Part shown: piece by piece, positions 10,203 through 18,711 of the stretch
Layout of the letters: each line of letters opens with the position of its first letter
Position numbering within the stretch: the stretch's first letter is position 1
Assembly (NCBI RefSeq): GCF_018390735.1
Contig: NZ_JAHBCL010000012.1
Location: 1-64,000, forward strand
Direction of reading: 5' to 3'
Source of the DNA: Fusibacter paucivorans
Lineage (GTDB): Bacteria > Bacillota > Clostridia > Peptostreptococcales > Acidaminobacteraceae
Length of the DNA: 64,000 bases
Translations under genes and position numbers: made by a program
Notes under the pieces: generated by a model
The model's database searches: none
Seen by the model: only the letters and a program-made list of their open reading frames with translations
What the model was told of the DNA's origin: nothing

Positions 10203-11313
10203 TTCTTTCCCTTTCCTCAAATGGTTCCAGCATTGTGCAAAGCACCTCTAACATCCTATCAACTTCCTCGACTGTTGTAAAGTCACTCGTTGAAATTCGA
10301 AAACATCGCTTGGCTTCCGCTTCCGAAAATCCCAAAGCCTTTATCACATGAGAGGCCTGCATAGTGCCTGAACTGCATGCTGAACCGCTTGAAACAGCAA
10401 TTCCTGCCATATCACAGCCGATAACGATACTATCCCCTTCAAGATACGGCAGTTGGACATTGATAATTGCTGAAACACTCTTTTCTGAATCAACCGCTTC
10501 AAAGCCAATAATCTTGATTTCCTGATGTATTTGTTTTAATCGTGTGATGATATAAGTCTTTAACATCGCGGCATGTTCAAGGTGTTCGGTCATTGCTTTA
10601 TAACGCGCTTCCAATGCTGTTACAAAGCCCATAACATACGGCATATTAATAGTATAACAACGCAATATTTGCTCAACGAACGGCGCTAGCTCGTGCTTTA
10701 CGAGCAGAATGCCGAGTCCCTTTGGTCCATGAATTTTATGGGCAGAAAGTGTTACAAAATCTGCACCTAAAATATCTAACGTTAATTTTATATGACCAAG
10801 TGCCTGAACAGCATCTACGTGTGTCAAAATATTAGCAGATTTAAAGGTATCTATCCACTTGTAAACCGGCAGGATACTGCCAATTTCGTTATTGACATAC
10901 ATCATTGTTGCAGCACCACCTTGGCCGTCAATCTCATTATGGTGAAGCGGCATGCCAATACGATCAACGGCCAGCCGAATGCGTTCGAAATCTTCAAAAG
11001 CATTGGATTCAACAGTCCTGTATATGGAAGCGTGTTCAATCGCCGTATAAAAAATACGTCTACGCCCTGCTGATTTGCGTATAAGATCAGCCATTACATT
11101 TAACGCAATATTGTTTGCTTCACTTCCGCATGATGTAAAAAAAACATCATATTGACTTGCACCCAACAGTTCAATGATCCGTTGCCTTGCCTCTGACAGT
11201 ATCTTTTCAGTTGTACGCGCGTCAAAATTAGTCGAAAAAAATGAGGACATCGTCTTGAGCACATTATCTCGCACTCTCGTCGTCCCCGCATTGTCTAAAT
11301 ATATTTTATCCAT
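10189..11313 (-). CDS. iscS: Cysteine desulfurase (NifS/IscS family)
   Basis: MDKIYLDNAGTTRV; LSAHKIHGPKGLGIL (PLP Lys); SSGSACSSG active-site Cys; overlaps mnmA. Confidence 0.93.
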   Translation of the reverse strand: MDKIYLDNAGTTRVRDNVLKTMSSFFSTNFDARTTEKILSEARQRIIELLGASQYDVFFTSCGSEANNIALNVMADLIRKSAGRRRIFYTAIEHASIYRTVESNAFEDFERIRLAVDRIGMPLHHNEIDGQGGAATMMYVNNEIGSILPVYKWIDTFKSANILTHVDAVQALGHIKLTLDILGADFVTLSAHKIHGPKGLGILLVKHELAPFVEQILRCYTINMPYVMGFVTALEARYKAMTEHLEHAAMLKTYIITRLKQIHQEIKIIGFEAVDSEKSVSAIINVQLPYLEGDSIVIGCDMAGIAVSSGSACSSGTMQASHVIKALGFSEAEAKRCFRISTSDFTTVEEVDRMLEVLCTMLEPFEERERNDQQ

Positions 11314-11349
11314 CTTAAATGTCCCTACCTGGCGCTCTTTATGCATCTA

Positions 11350-11372
11350 TATCCTACAAATAAAGTAGGAAT
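11350..11372. promoter_or_regulatory. Palindrome TCCTAC-N7-GTAGGA in the iscS 5' leader (possible Rrf2/IscR-type operator)
   Basis: Perfect 6-7-6 inverted repeat just downstream of the predicted -10 of iscS. Confidence 0.35.
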
Positions 11373-11380
11373 TCATCCAT

Positions 11381-11409
11381 AGTATACACGCAGCCAAGGG
11401 CTTTGTCAA
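11381..11409 (-). promoter_or_regulatory. Sigma-A-type promoter for iscS-mnmA
   Basis: Minus strand TTGACA (11404-11409), 17-nt spacer, TATACT (11381-11386). Confidence 0.7.
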
Positions 11410-11411
11410 TC

Positions 11412-11449
11412 AAAAAAAGGAGGAACGGATGCCGGCGACGCATCCGTTC
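11412..11449 (-). terminator. Intrinsic terminator upstream of the iscS promoter
   Basis: gaacggatgc-N7-gcatccgttc perfect 10-bp stem followed on the minus strand by ctccttttttt. Confidence 0.7.
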
Positions 11450-11547
11450 GTGTGAGGTATTAAAACAAAGTTACATTCTTGTGGCGTACCACAATTAAAG
11501 GGTTCAAAATTAACAGTAATGAAATATAAGGATTAAGGATTTGTAAT

Positions 11548-11562
11548 TGATAATTATTATCA
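11548..11562. promoter_or_regulatory. Fur box
   Basis: TGATAATTATTATCA, a perfect 7-1-7 palindrome matching the known Bacillus subtilis Fur motif TGATAATNATTATCA. Confidence 0.7.
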
Positions 11563-11741
11563 GTTACTATATACAAATGATAACACTTCTCAATTAGTTT
11601 GTAAACCCCTTTTTTATATTTTTTTTATTTCCGTTTTCTACAGCATGCTTTTTTTTGAAATCAAAATATTTTTTACAAATATTGGTTTGTTCTATTGATT
11701 ATGAACTTTTTGATAGGGTATAATATTCCTGAGGTGACATT

Positions 11742-12128
11742 ATGAACATTTTAATCGTCGAAGACAACAAGTATCAACTAGATAATCTCAAGAAAATGGT
11801 AATTGAAGGGCTTGGTGATGAACGCGGCAATATTTATTGCGCATCAGATATCGCTACTGCAAAAAAGATTTATGCCGAAGACGACATTCACTTTTTTATG
11901 CTGGATATCTCCCTTGGTTATGAAAGCGGATTAGAACTTGCAGATGAAATTCGCAATACAGCCAAATACAGCGATGCATTTATCGCAATCATCTCTGCAC
12001 ATAAGAAATTTGAAGATAAAGCGTTTACGCATTCTAAATGCCATGTGTTTGTCGAAAAACCCTATAAGAAAGATGCTATTCTTGAGCTTGTCAATCACGC
12101 ACTTGTCAATTACCTTGAAAAAGTATAA
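11742..12128 (+). CDS. Response regulator receiver domain protein
   Basis: MNILIVEDNKYQLDNLKKMV...FFMLDISLG...FVEKPYKKDAI (Asp and Lys motifs); upstream TTGATT-18-TATAAT. Confidence 0.85.
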   Translation: MNILIVEDNKYQLDNLKKMVIEGLGDERGNIYCASDIATAKKIYAEDDIHFFMLDISLGYESGLELADEIRNTAKYSDAFIAIISAHKKFEDKAFTHSKCHVFVEKPYKKDAILELVNHALVNYLEKV

Positions 12129-12160
12129 AACAAACCCCAAGCATAAGCTTGGGGTTTGTT
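12129..12160. terminator. Bidirectional intrinsic terminator
   Basis: aacaaaccccaagc-ataa-gcttggggtttgtt perfect 14-bp stem between convergent genes. Confidence 0.85.
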
Positions 12161-12177
12161 AAATTGTATTAAGAAAA

Positions 12178-12822
12178 TTATTCGCTAAGCATCTCCGCTT
12201 CAAAAATTTCAAAATCACATCGATAAAGTGTAAGGCGTTTATCGTCAATGAGTATTTTCGTAGAATCTGGCAAACTGCTATCCTCTACAAGCACTTTATC
12301 GCCTTCGTAAACACCGACGAGTACACCCATTTGATTTTTAACAAAAATCACACGCTTTAAGCCAACGAGGTTTGACGTCACATTATTAAAAAAGCGATCA
12401 ACAGTCGTCAATGATCCCGACGCATTTCTCGACGTGTCAATTGTCTGCGTTTCATTATCCGCTTCTACCGCAGTATCCCAATCAGCGTCATTTGTTGAAG
12501 CCTCACTATTGGCTAAAGCATTGGTCAGCCCTTCTTCTGAAACAACCATTGTTGAGCCGACATGCTGCCACGTGTAACCATCAATCGTTATAAGAATAAC
12601 ATTGTCAACTTCCGAAGGCTGCATATCCGTACTATCACCAGTAACGCTGAGCGTTTTATTGCCAAAATCATCATAGACATCAAAAGTACGCTCAATGCCA
12701 AATGTCTCAGCTTTAATATCTTTAATTTGACTCTTTACCTGAGTGCAGCCTGTCGCCAATATCATCACGCATAAAAAAATCAGAAGCCGGCTTATATTTT
12801 TTTTCATTATTACTCCTTTCAA
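12178..12822 (-). CDS. Putative lipoprotein
   Basis: Lipobox-like LIFLCVMILATGC at the N-terminus; no recognised domain. Confidence 0.7.
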   Translation of the reverse strand: MKGVIMKKNISRLLIFLCVMILATGCTQVKSQIKDIKAETFGIERTFDVYDDFGNKTLSVTGDSTDMQPSEVDNVILITIDGYTWQHVGSTMVVSEEGLTNALANSEASTNDADWDTAVEADNETQTIDTSRNASGSLTTVDRFFNNVTSNLVGLKRVIFVKNQMGVLVGVYEGDKVLVEDSSLPDSTKILIDDKRLTLYRCDFEIFEAEMLSE

Positions 12823-12893
12823 TTGTCTTGCGACATCTATAAACTATTTATATTATAATAGTAAAAGGTTAGAATTACGTAAAAGGACCTCTC

Positions 12894-14096
12894 ATGACTG
12901 ATCTCTTTGTATCTTTAAAAAATTGGATGATTTTATCTTATCAAGAAATCATCACAATAAAACACAATCTAGCTGAAACACATGCCGGCAGCAATTCTTC
13001 ATTTCGTGCGCAATTATTAGCCGAGCAGGTGCATCATGCATTGAATCAGCATTTAAAGGGCATGACTGAAACCGAAAAACAGCATATTCGACGTGATCTT
13101 CTTAAAAAGTGCATTGTCAATTCCCAACGCGACATCTATCAATTAGATGTGCTGGAAGCTATCTGCGATATGGAACCAACTGTTGAAACACGCCTTGAAC
13201 GTTCAAAAGTATGGCTCAAAGCCAATACGGATTTATCGATTACAGATGAGGATATCACCGCATATCTTGAAAGCTTAACGCCTTCACAAATTATTGCTGT
13301 ACCTTCCGTTAAATCTTCAATAGATGATAAGATTGATGAAAATGATGAAAAAAATATACGGTTTCACATCACATCGCTCATACGGCTTCGTTTTCGTACA
13401 GTGCCATTTGCAAAAGTACTGGTACTCGCTGTCAGCATCCTTATGATCACACGTGTAACCGCACTTAATGCTGGGCAGGAACTGCAAATCAATTCACCAT
13501 CCCAACATCAAAGTCCGTCGTCCACTATTGGAACGCCTCATACAGCTCAACTCATAACACCATTGGCACCCCATCTGGAAATTATTAAGGCCGTCAAAAT
13601 GCAATCAAAGCAAGTCATTGCAATCAACTATAAAACGATTCACAATCCCTATTTGCCTGAAAATGCACCTTACAGCTATCGACCTATAGACTACCTGTCA
13701 CTGAGAAATTATCTAAGCCCTGAGCGCAATAGTTACCTCGTCAATGAATCCTTTTTAAATGAGATCATCATTCTGGCCAAAGTCAATGATCTCGACCCGT
13801 TGCTGCTGCTTGCCATTATTGGTCAAGAGCAAGGATTCATTCCAGAAACTTCAAGTGCCAAGCATCGAATCGTCAACAATCCATACAATGTATTCAGAAG
13901 TTGGCAGCATTATAACACCTCACTCAACGACACCACTGTTATCGCCATTAAACTCATACAGGACAGGCTGACAACCATGCCGACAGGTGCAGATGCATTT
14001 GAATGGCTCAATGTCATCTATGCGGAAGATCCAAACTGGTCCAGCGGCGTTTCCAGTCTTTACGATACGCTCAGTCAGTATCGCATCAATCTGTAA
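12894..14096 (+). CDS. Membrane protein with C-terminal lysozyme-like/glucosaminidase-like domain
   Basis: One TM (VLVLAVSILMITRVTAL); C-terminal AKVNDLDPLLLLAIIGQEQGF...NNPYNVF resembles glucosaminidase/transglycosylase folds. Confidence 0.6.
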   Translation: MTDLFVSLKNWMILSYQEIITIKHNLAETHAGSNSSFRAQLLAEQVHHALNQHLKGMTETEKQHIRRDLLKKCIVNSQRDIYQLDVLEAICDMEPTVETRLERSKVWLKANTDLSITDEDITAYLESLTPSQIIAVPSVKSSIDDKIDENDEKNIRFHITSLIRLRFRTVPFAKVLVLAVSILMITRVTALNAGQELQINSPSQHQSPSSTIGTPHTAQLITPLAPHLEIIKAVKMQSKQVIAINYKTIHNPYLPENAPYSYRPIDYLSLRNYLSPERNSYLVNESFLNEIIILAKVNDLDPLLLLAIIGQEQGFIPETSSAKHRIVNNPYNVFRSWQHYNTSLNDTTVIAIKLIQDRLTTMPTGADAFEWLNVIYAEDPNWSSGVSSLYDTLSQYRINL

Positions 14097-14970
14097 AGTG
14101 AAGTGTTGTCTTTGACAGCAAGCGCTCATCTGTCTGCTCCAGCAGCTGCTTGTCAGCTGTCAATACATATAGCATTATTTCTGTATCCTGCGCCGCATAA
14201 TATTTTGCATATAAAACGGCATAAAGCACGATGGGCTCAAAAGAACCCGCGATCAATTCTGGCGAATATGCCGCAGGTAATGGCGAAGGGCCGAATTGCA
14301 AATCATGCATTAGAAAGTCTCTCTGTGGGTGTGTCACGCCAGTTGTTTCTATACGTAAATCATAGCGTGTCCACCGATCACTTCCTGCTGTATAGACACC
14401 CTCTTCTGTTTCTAATACTTCATATTCAAATTTCAACCTTTTATCAGGGCATCCCAATGCAGACAAAATTAGCTGCGTATAGTCATAGTGCGGCACAGAA
14501 GCCAGCAGTATCGGTTTCTGCGACCAATCGCCACCGGCATTGCCAATGACGTACCCGCCAAAAAAAGAAGCATAATAGGGACTCTCAACATCATAAAAGG
14601 CAGCATGTGCTTTAGAACCATAACCACTGAAATCACCAAATGTATAATAGATTGTCAATTCAGTATTTACATTGTTCATTCGATTATAACCGCCTCTGTC
14701 ATTATAAGTGAGCATTTGTGGATACCAAGCCAAAGAAGTATCACTATCATGCACAGGAATTGACAGTGCAATTGCCTGATCTGCTGTTCGATTTTCATAA
14801 GCTTTGGATGCTGTCATCACAACCCGTGACCTTAATCGCGGCAAATATAAAATGGTGAGTAGACTGCCGATCAATACAGATAGCAAGATGAAGATGATCA
14901 TTAATCGTCTATTTATTTTCTTAACGTTTCTTATCATAGCCACCTCTCCGTTTATAACAATTATGGTCAT
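14086..14970 (-). CDS. Hypothetical membrane-anchored protein
   Basis: 294 aa; one N-terminal TM (LMIIFILLSVLIGSLLTILYL); overlaps the 3' end of the convergent gene by 11 bp. Confidence 0.65.
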   Translation of the reverse strand: MTIIVINGEVAMIRNVKKINRRLMIIFILLSVLIGSLLTILYLPRLRSRVVMTASKAYENRTADQAIALSIPVHDSDTSLAWYPQMLTYNDRGGYNRMNNVNTELTIYYTFGDFSGYGSKAHAAFYDVESPYYASFFGGYVIGNAGGDWSQKPILLASVPHYDYTQLILSALGCPDKRLKFEYEVLETEEGVYTAGSDRWTRYDLRIETTGVTHPQRDFLMHDLQFGPSPLPAAYSPELIAGSFEPIVLYAVLYAKYYAAQDTEIMLYVLTADKQLLEQTDERLLSKTTLHFTD

Positions 14971-15170
14971 AACAGTTAAGGCATTCTATTCAAGCAACTG
15001 CTGCTAAACTAGCAATTGCAACCTTCATGACCTATGCTGCTCCATATCGAAATGTAAAAATACTCATTTTCTCAAATATCACATTTTCTCTATTATAATC
15101 AGCCCCTATGCAAAAGGCAACCGTTGAAGGCAGTCATTTCTTATCGGAAAGACTTATAGGAAGACAGAAT

Positions 15171-15212
15171 CGAAAAAGGAATCCTAGTTGGGCGTCTAGA
15201 ATTCCTTTTTCT
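15171..15212. terminator. Long perfect-type hairpin, likely terminator of a small plus-strand transcript
   Basis: gaaaaaggaat(c)ctag-ttgggcgt-ctag(a)attcctttttc in a ~520-bp divergent intergenic region. Confidence 0.4.
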
Positions 15213-15493
15213 GAGATTTTCATTTGTAGGATGTTTACCATAGAGGTAATTTGAAAACCGATAAAGTTTTCACATCTAGGATGTATCTAAATTATAGCGT
15301 AAGCGTTCATATAGTGTCATCAATTTGAAGTTATGCCAATGTAAAGTTTATGTAATTTCACACATGTGCTGAAATACAGTTTTTAAACTGTCATCAAAAT
15401 GTCATAACAATAAACTTGATTTATCACGAAAAAGGTCTATACTATCATTCGGATGGCTATCATGCCATATCTTGTATGACTTTGAAGGTTCTT

Positions 15494-16375
15494 ATGAAAC
15501 GAAAAATAATCCTGGCGATACTCATTTTGATCGCCATTATAACTGCAATTGCAGTCTTTTATAACGATCGCATTAACATATTGGTTTTGGGAATTGAAGG
15601 CACGCGAACAGATACGATGCTCCTCGTCTCCATGTCGACTCGCGACAACGCAGTCGATGTTATTGCCATTCCACGTGATACGTATTATCCAACAGATGGC
15701 AAGACGAAGCTTGGACAAAAAAAGCTCAATGCCGTATACGGTTTTAAAGATGTTGGGGGCGTTGATGGCGTATCCCATGCAATTTCCAATATCCTCGGAA
15801 TCGAGATCAATCATACTGTCACCGTCAATTACGATGCCGTCAAATCAATCGTCGATTTGCTCGGCGGCGTTGAAATCGACGTTCCTTTTGACATGCAATA
15901 TGATGATCTTTATGCAACCCCTCCTCTCCACATTGATTTTAAAGCAGGGCCACAAGTCATTACCGGTGACAACGCTATCGGCTATCTCCGATTCAGGAAA
16001 TCAAACGATGGTAAAATTCGAGAGGGTGATATTCAGCGAATTGGGCGACAACAAGCCTTTATCGCCGCCGCTGCTAAAAAGGCAATTGGTCCCAAATTAC
16101 CTTATATCGTCTCTGGTGCGATCAAAGAAGTCGAGACTGATTTATCCATCCCTGATGGTATGCTTTACACCATTGGCATGCTAGGCATCAATGATGCAAA
16201 GATTCACATGCATACCTTGCCGGCAAAGTCCATCGGAACAGGATCAGACGGTCTCAGTTATTACTATTATGATGCAGACGCCACCCGCCAAATGATGTTG
16301 GACATCTATAACGGCATGCCTGCAAAAGCGGAATCAAATGAAGCACAGCAGCATCAAATAGTAACCGTTAATTGA
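15494..16375 (+). CDS. LytR-CpsA-Psr (LCP) family protein
   Basis: MKRKIILAILILIAI TM; INILVLGIEGTRTDTMLLVSM, IPRDTY, LNAVYGF, GDNAIGYLRFRKS...GDIQRIGRQQAFI; start trimmed from 15416. Confidence 0.9.
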   Translation: MKRKIILAILILIAIITAIAVFYNDRINILVLGIEGTRTDTMLLVSMSTRDNAVDVIAIPRDTYYPTDGKTKLGQKKLNAVYGFKDVGGVDGVSHAISNILGIEINHTVTVNYDAVKSIVDLLGGVEIDVPFDMQYDDLYATPPLHIDFKAGPQVITGDNAIGYLRFRKSNDGKIREGDIQRIGRQQAFIAAAAKKAIGPKLPYIVSGAIKEVETDLSIPDGMLYTIGMLGINDAKIHMHTLPAKSIGTGSDGLSYYYYDADATRQMMLDIYNGMPAKAESNEAQQHQIVTVN

Positions 16376-16377
16376 CA

Positions 16378-17772
16378 TTATGAAGGCATTTGCTGTATCA
16401 TTTCTTTTAAAACAGCAATGCCTTCTTTTATTGTCGTCTCCCTTAAATGACCATATCCCAGCAGCAGTTTATCCTGATGCTGCAACTCACTTGTGCAATA
16501 CTGCTGAACTGTCTGAACAAATAATCCCCGCATTCGACACCTTTCAATAAAATGATCATTAAAAGCATGACCTGGAAATTGAAGTGCTAAATGCAAACCA
16601 GAAGCATCTCCCCACGGCAATACCTGACAATCAAACTGTTCTTCAATTGCCTCTAAAAGGATCTGCCGTTTTGCCGCATAAATACGACGCATATGTTGAA
16701 TATGCTTATCCATTTTTCGCGTATTCAAAAACTTTGCTAATGCCATCTGCTCCAAAATTGGATTCTGCACATCTAAGTAATTCCTAAAATGCCGCCATTT
16801 CGTCTGGAGCGATTTCGGAATCACTGCGAAACCTATTCGAAGTGCCGGAAACAATGTTTTGCTAAATGTCCCGACATAAATCACACGTGATGCATCCATT
16901 GCATAAATCGGACTAATGGGGGCGCCAAAATAACGGTATTCGCTATCGTAATCATCTTCAATAATATAAAAATCGCATTCTGCCGCTAAACGAATAAGCT
17001 CCGCACGTGTTGAAGCTTGTAATATGCCGCCAAGCGGAAACTGATGCGACGGTGTCGTATAAACAGCGGCAATGGGCACTTTTTTTAAAGCAGTTGTCTC
17101 AATGCCGCTTTGCGTTACCGTCATCCATTGAATCATAGAACCAGAATCGGTTACAGCAGTTCGCATCGCCGGGTGTGAAGGATTTTCAAGTGCAAATGCA
17201 CAGCCTTCTCGCTTTAATATTTCTACAAGTAGAAAGAAAGCTTGCGTTGCACCGGCAGTAATAAAAATATCCTCTATGGGCACATGCATATTCCGACTTC
17301 TCATCAGCCATTTCGAAATGGCTTCACATAAAGGTTCGTAACCTTTGGGACCGCTATACGTTAAATCCGGCGTTGAAAAATCATCGACAGCTTCACGAAT
17401 CATTTTACGCCATTGAGTCTTTGGGAAAAGCGAAAGATCTGGCTGTCCCGTTTTAAAATGCCATTCAATTGGTACTTGTTTCATCGCTATGGGCTTCTGA
17501 ACTGCTTCTGGAACATTTCGTGTTATGACAAGTCCATCGGCGACACGTGATTGCGCTCCCTGTTGTGTAACAATAAACCCCTCAGTCCAAAGCATTTCAT
17601 AAGCTTCCGAAACCGTATTTCTCGAAACACCTAAGTCAATTGAAAGTGCTCTCGTCGATGGCAGTATTTCACCTTGTTCAAGCTCCCCCGCTAATATTTG
17701 ATCTCTAAATGCTGTAAAGATCTGACGCGAAAGCGTCATTTCATCATCTCGATTCACTGTAATTCCCCACAT
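16378..17772 (-). CDS. MocR-type GntR/aminotransferase transcriptional regulator (PdxR-like)
   Basis: N-terminal wHTH (GEILPSTRALSIDLGVSRNTVSEAYEML) plus aminotransferase-like domain (YVGTFSKTLFPALRIGF); start MWGITVNRDDEMTLS with SD ggagg. Confidence 0.9.
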   Translation of the reverse strand: MWGITVNRDDEMTLSRQIFTAFRDQILAGELEQGEILPSTRALSIDLGVSRNTVSEAYEMLWTEGFIVTQQGAQSRVADGLVITRNVPEAVQKPIAMKQVPIEWHFKTGQPDLSLFPKTQWRKMIREAVDDFSTPDLTYSGPKGYEPLCEAISKWLMRSRNMHVPIEDIFITAGATQAFFLLVEILKREGCAFALENPSHPAMRTAVTDSGSMIQWMTVTQSGIETTALKKVPIAAVYTTPSHQFPLGGILQASTRAELIRLAAECDFYIIEDDYDSEYRYFGAPISPIYAMDASRVIYVGTFSKTLFPALRIGFAVIPKSLQTKWRHFRNYLDVQNPILEQMALAKFLNTRKMDKHIQHMRRIYAAKRQILLEAIEEQFDCQVLPWGDASGLHLALQFPGHAFNDHFIERCRMRGLFVQTVQQYCTSELQHQDKLLLGYGHLRETTIKEGIAVLKEMIQQMPS

Positions 17773-17782
17773 ACAAAGCCTC

Positions 17783-17819
17783 CAAACTGGTACTGTAAAA
17801 ACCATATCAAACTGGCACT
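17783..17819. promoter_or_regulatory. Direct repeats CAAACTGG(T/C)ACT, probable MocR operators
   Basis: CAAACTGGTACT (17783-17794) and CAAACTGGCACT (17808-17819) in the mocR/B3-B4 divergent intergenic. Confidence 0.5.
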
Positions 17820-17907
17820 TTATTCACTCCAGTGTTCACTTTATAATAATAACAAATGCTATGAAAAAGTCAAAAGGACGGTTTTCAATGAAAGAGGAGG
17901 TCTAACG

Positions 17908-18576
17908 ATGTTAAAATTCGATCAAAAAGTCCCCGTACAATATCCAGGGACTAAGATTGGTATTCTGGTTATCAAAAACATAGATGTTTCAGCGTCTCAG
18001 AACGAAACAGACAACGAAACATTTTACCAGACCATCAGAGCAAAATATGACGGTCTTAATCGACCCGCTTTAAAAGCTATTGCACCCATAAATGCCTACG
18101 TCACCTATTACAAGCAGTTTAAACAAAGCTATCATCTATTGCCGCAGCTTGAATCTATCATCAGCGGCAAACCACCCAGAAATGCTAAAACCGCATTGCT
18201 TCAATCGATGTTTTTTACCGAAATTGAAACAATGCTGCTCACTGCCGGTCACGATTTGAGCTGCTTAACGCCCCCGCTATCGCTCAGTATCGCATTCGGA
18301 AATGAGCATTATCAGTCGATTTCAGGAAAAGAGGTCACTGCTACCAAAAACGATCTCATTTTGTATGATGCGCAAGGCGTCTTCTCAAGTATTCTGCGCG
18401 GCCCTGATTCTAGAAGTAAAATCACAGCCAAAACACGTGATGCCATTTTTACGGTTTACGCACCTCCAATAATTAATACAGCATTAATTGAAGCACATTT
18501 AATGACACTTGAAAAACGCATTAAAATAACTTCACCTGAATCCATAACTGAATTAAAACAGGTTTTTGAATGTTGA
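17908..18576 (+). CDS. B3/B4 tRNA-binding domain-containing protein
   Basis: Start trimmed to MLKFDQKVPVQYPGTKIGILVIKNID (SD gaggagg); resembles the B3/4 domain of PheRS beta (NAYVTYYKQFKQSYHLLPQLESII). Confidence 0.75.
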   Translation: MLKFDQKVPVQYPGTKIGILVIKNIDVSASQNETDNETFYQTIRAKYDGLNRPALKAIAPINAYVTYYKQFKQSYHLLPQLESIISGKPPRNAKTALLQSMFFTEIETMLLTAGHDLSCLTPPLSLSIAFGNEHYQSISGKEVTATKNDLILYDAQGVFSSILRGPDSRSKITAKTRDAIFTVYAPPIINTALIEAHLMTLEKRIKITSPESITELKQVFEC

Positions 18577-18596
18577 ATCATTAGCCATTGACCAAT

Positions 18597-18686
18597 AAAA
18601 AAGAGATGTTCTCCAGTCATCAGCTTCCACCGAATGGGACATTGTGTCCCAATGGTTTTGTTTGCTTGGAAATCATCTCATTTTTT
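18597..18686. terminator. Long nested hairpin between convergent genes
   Basis: Outer stem aaaaaagagatg / catctcatttttt; inner stem tgggac-attgt-gtccca; poly-A/T tails suit either direction. Confidence 0.5.
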
Positions 18687-18711
18687 ATGTTGCGTTTTAA
18701 ATTATTCAAAC

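Larger units (their letters stand above)
11412..11570 (-). ncRNA. Candidate small RNA (~150 nt) with Fur box at its 5' end
   Basis: Minus-strand promoter TTTACA (11600-11605)-17-TATCAT (11577-11582); Fur-type 7-1-7 palindrome 11548-11562; terminator 11412-11449; no ATG ORF inside; iscS has its own downstream promoter. Confidence 0.5.

Noticed and set aside
14995-15130. Possible c-di-GMP-I riboswitch (ggcaaccgttgaaggcag resembles GGCAAACC…)
   Set aside because: The required GACGCAAAGC core and tetraloop receptor are missing.
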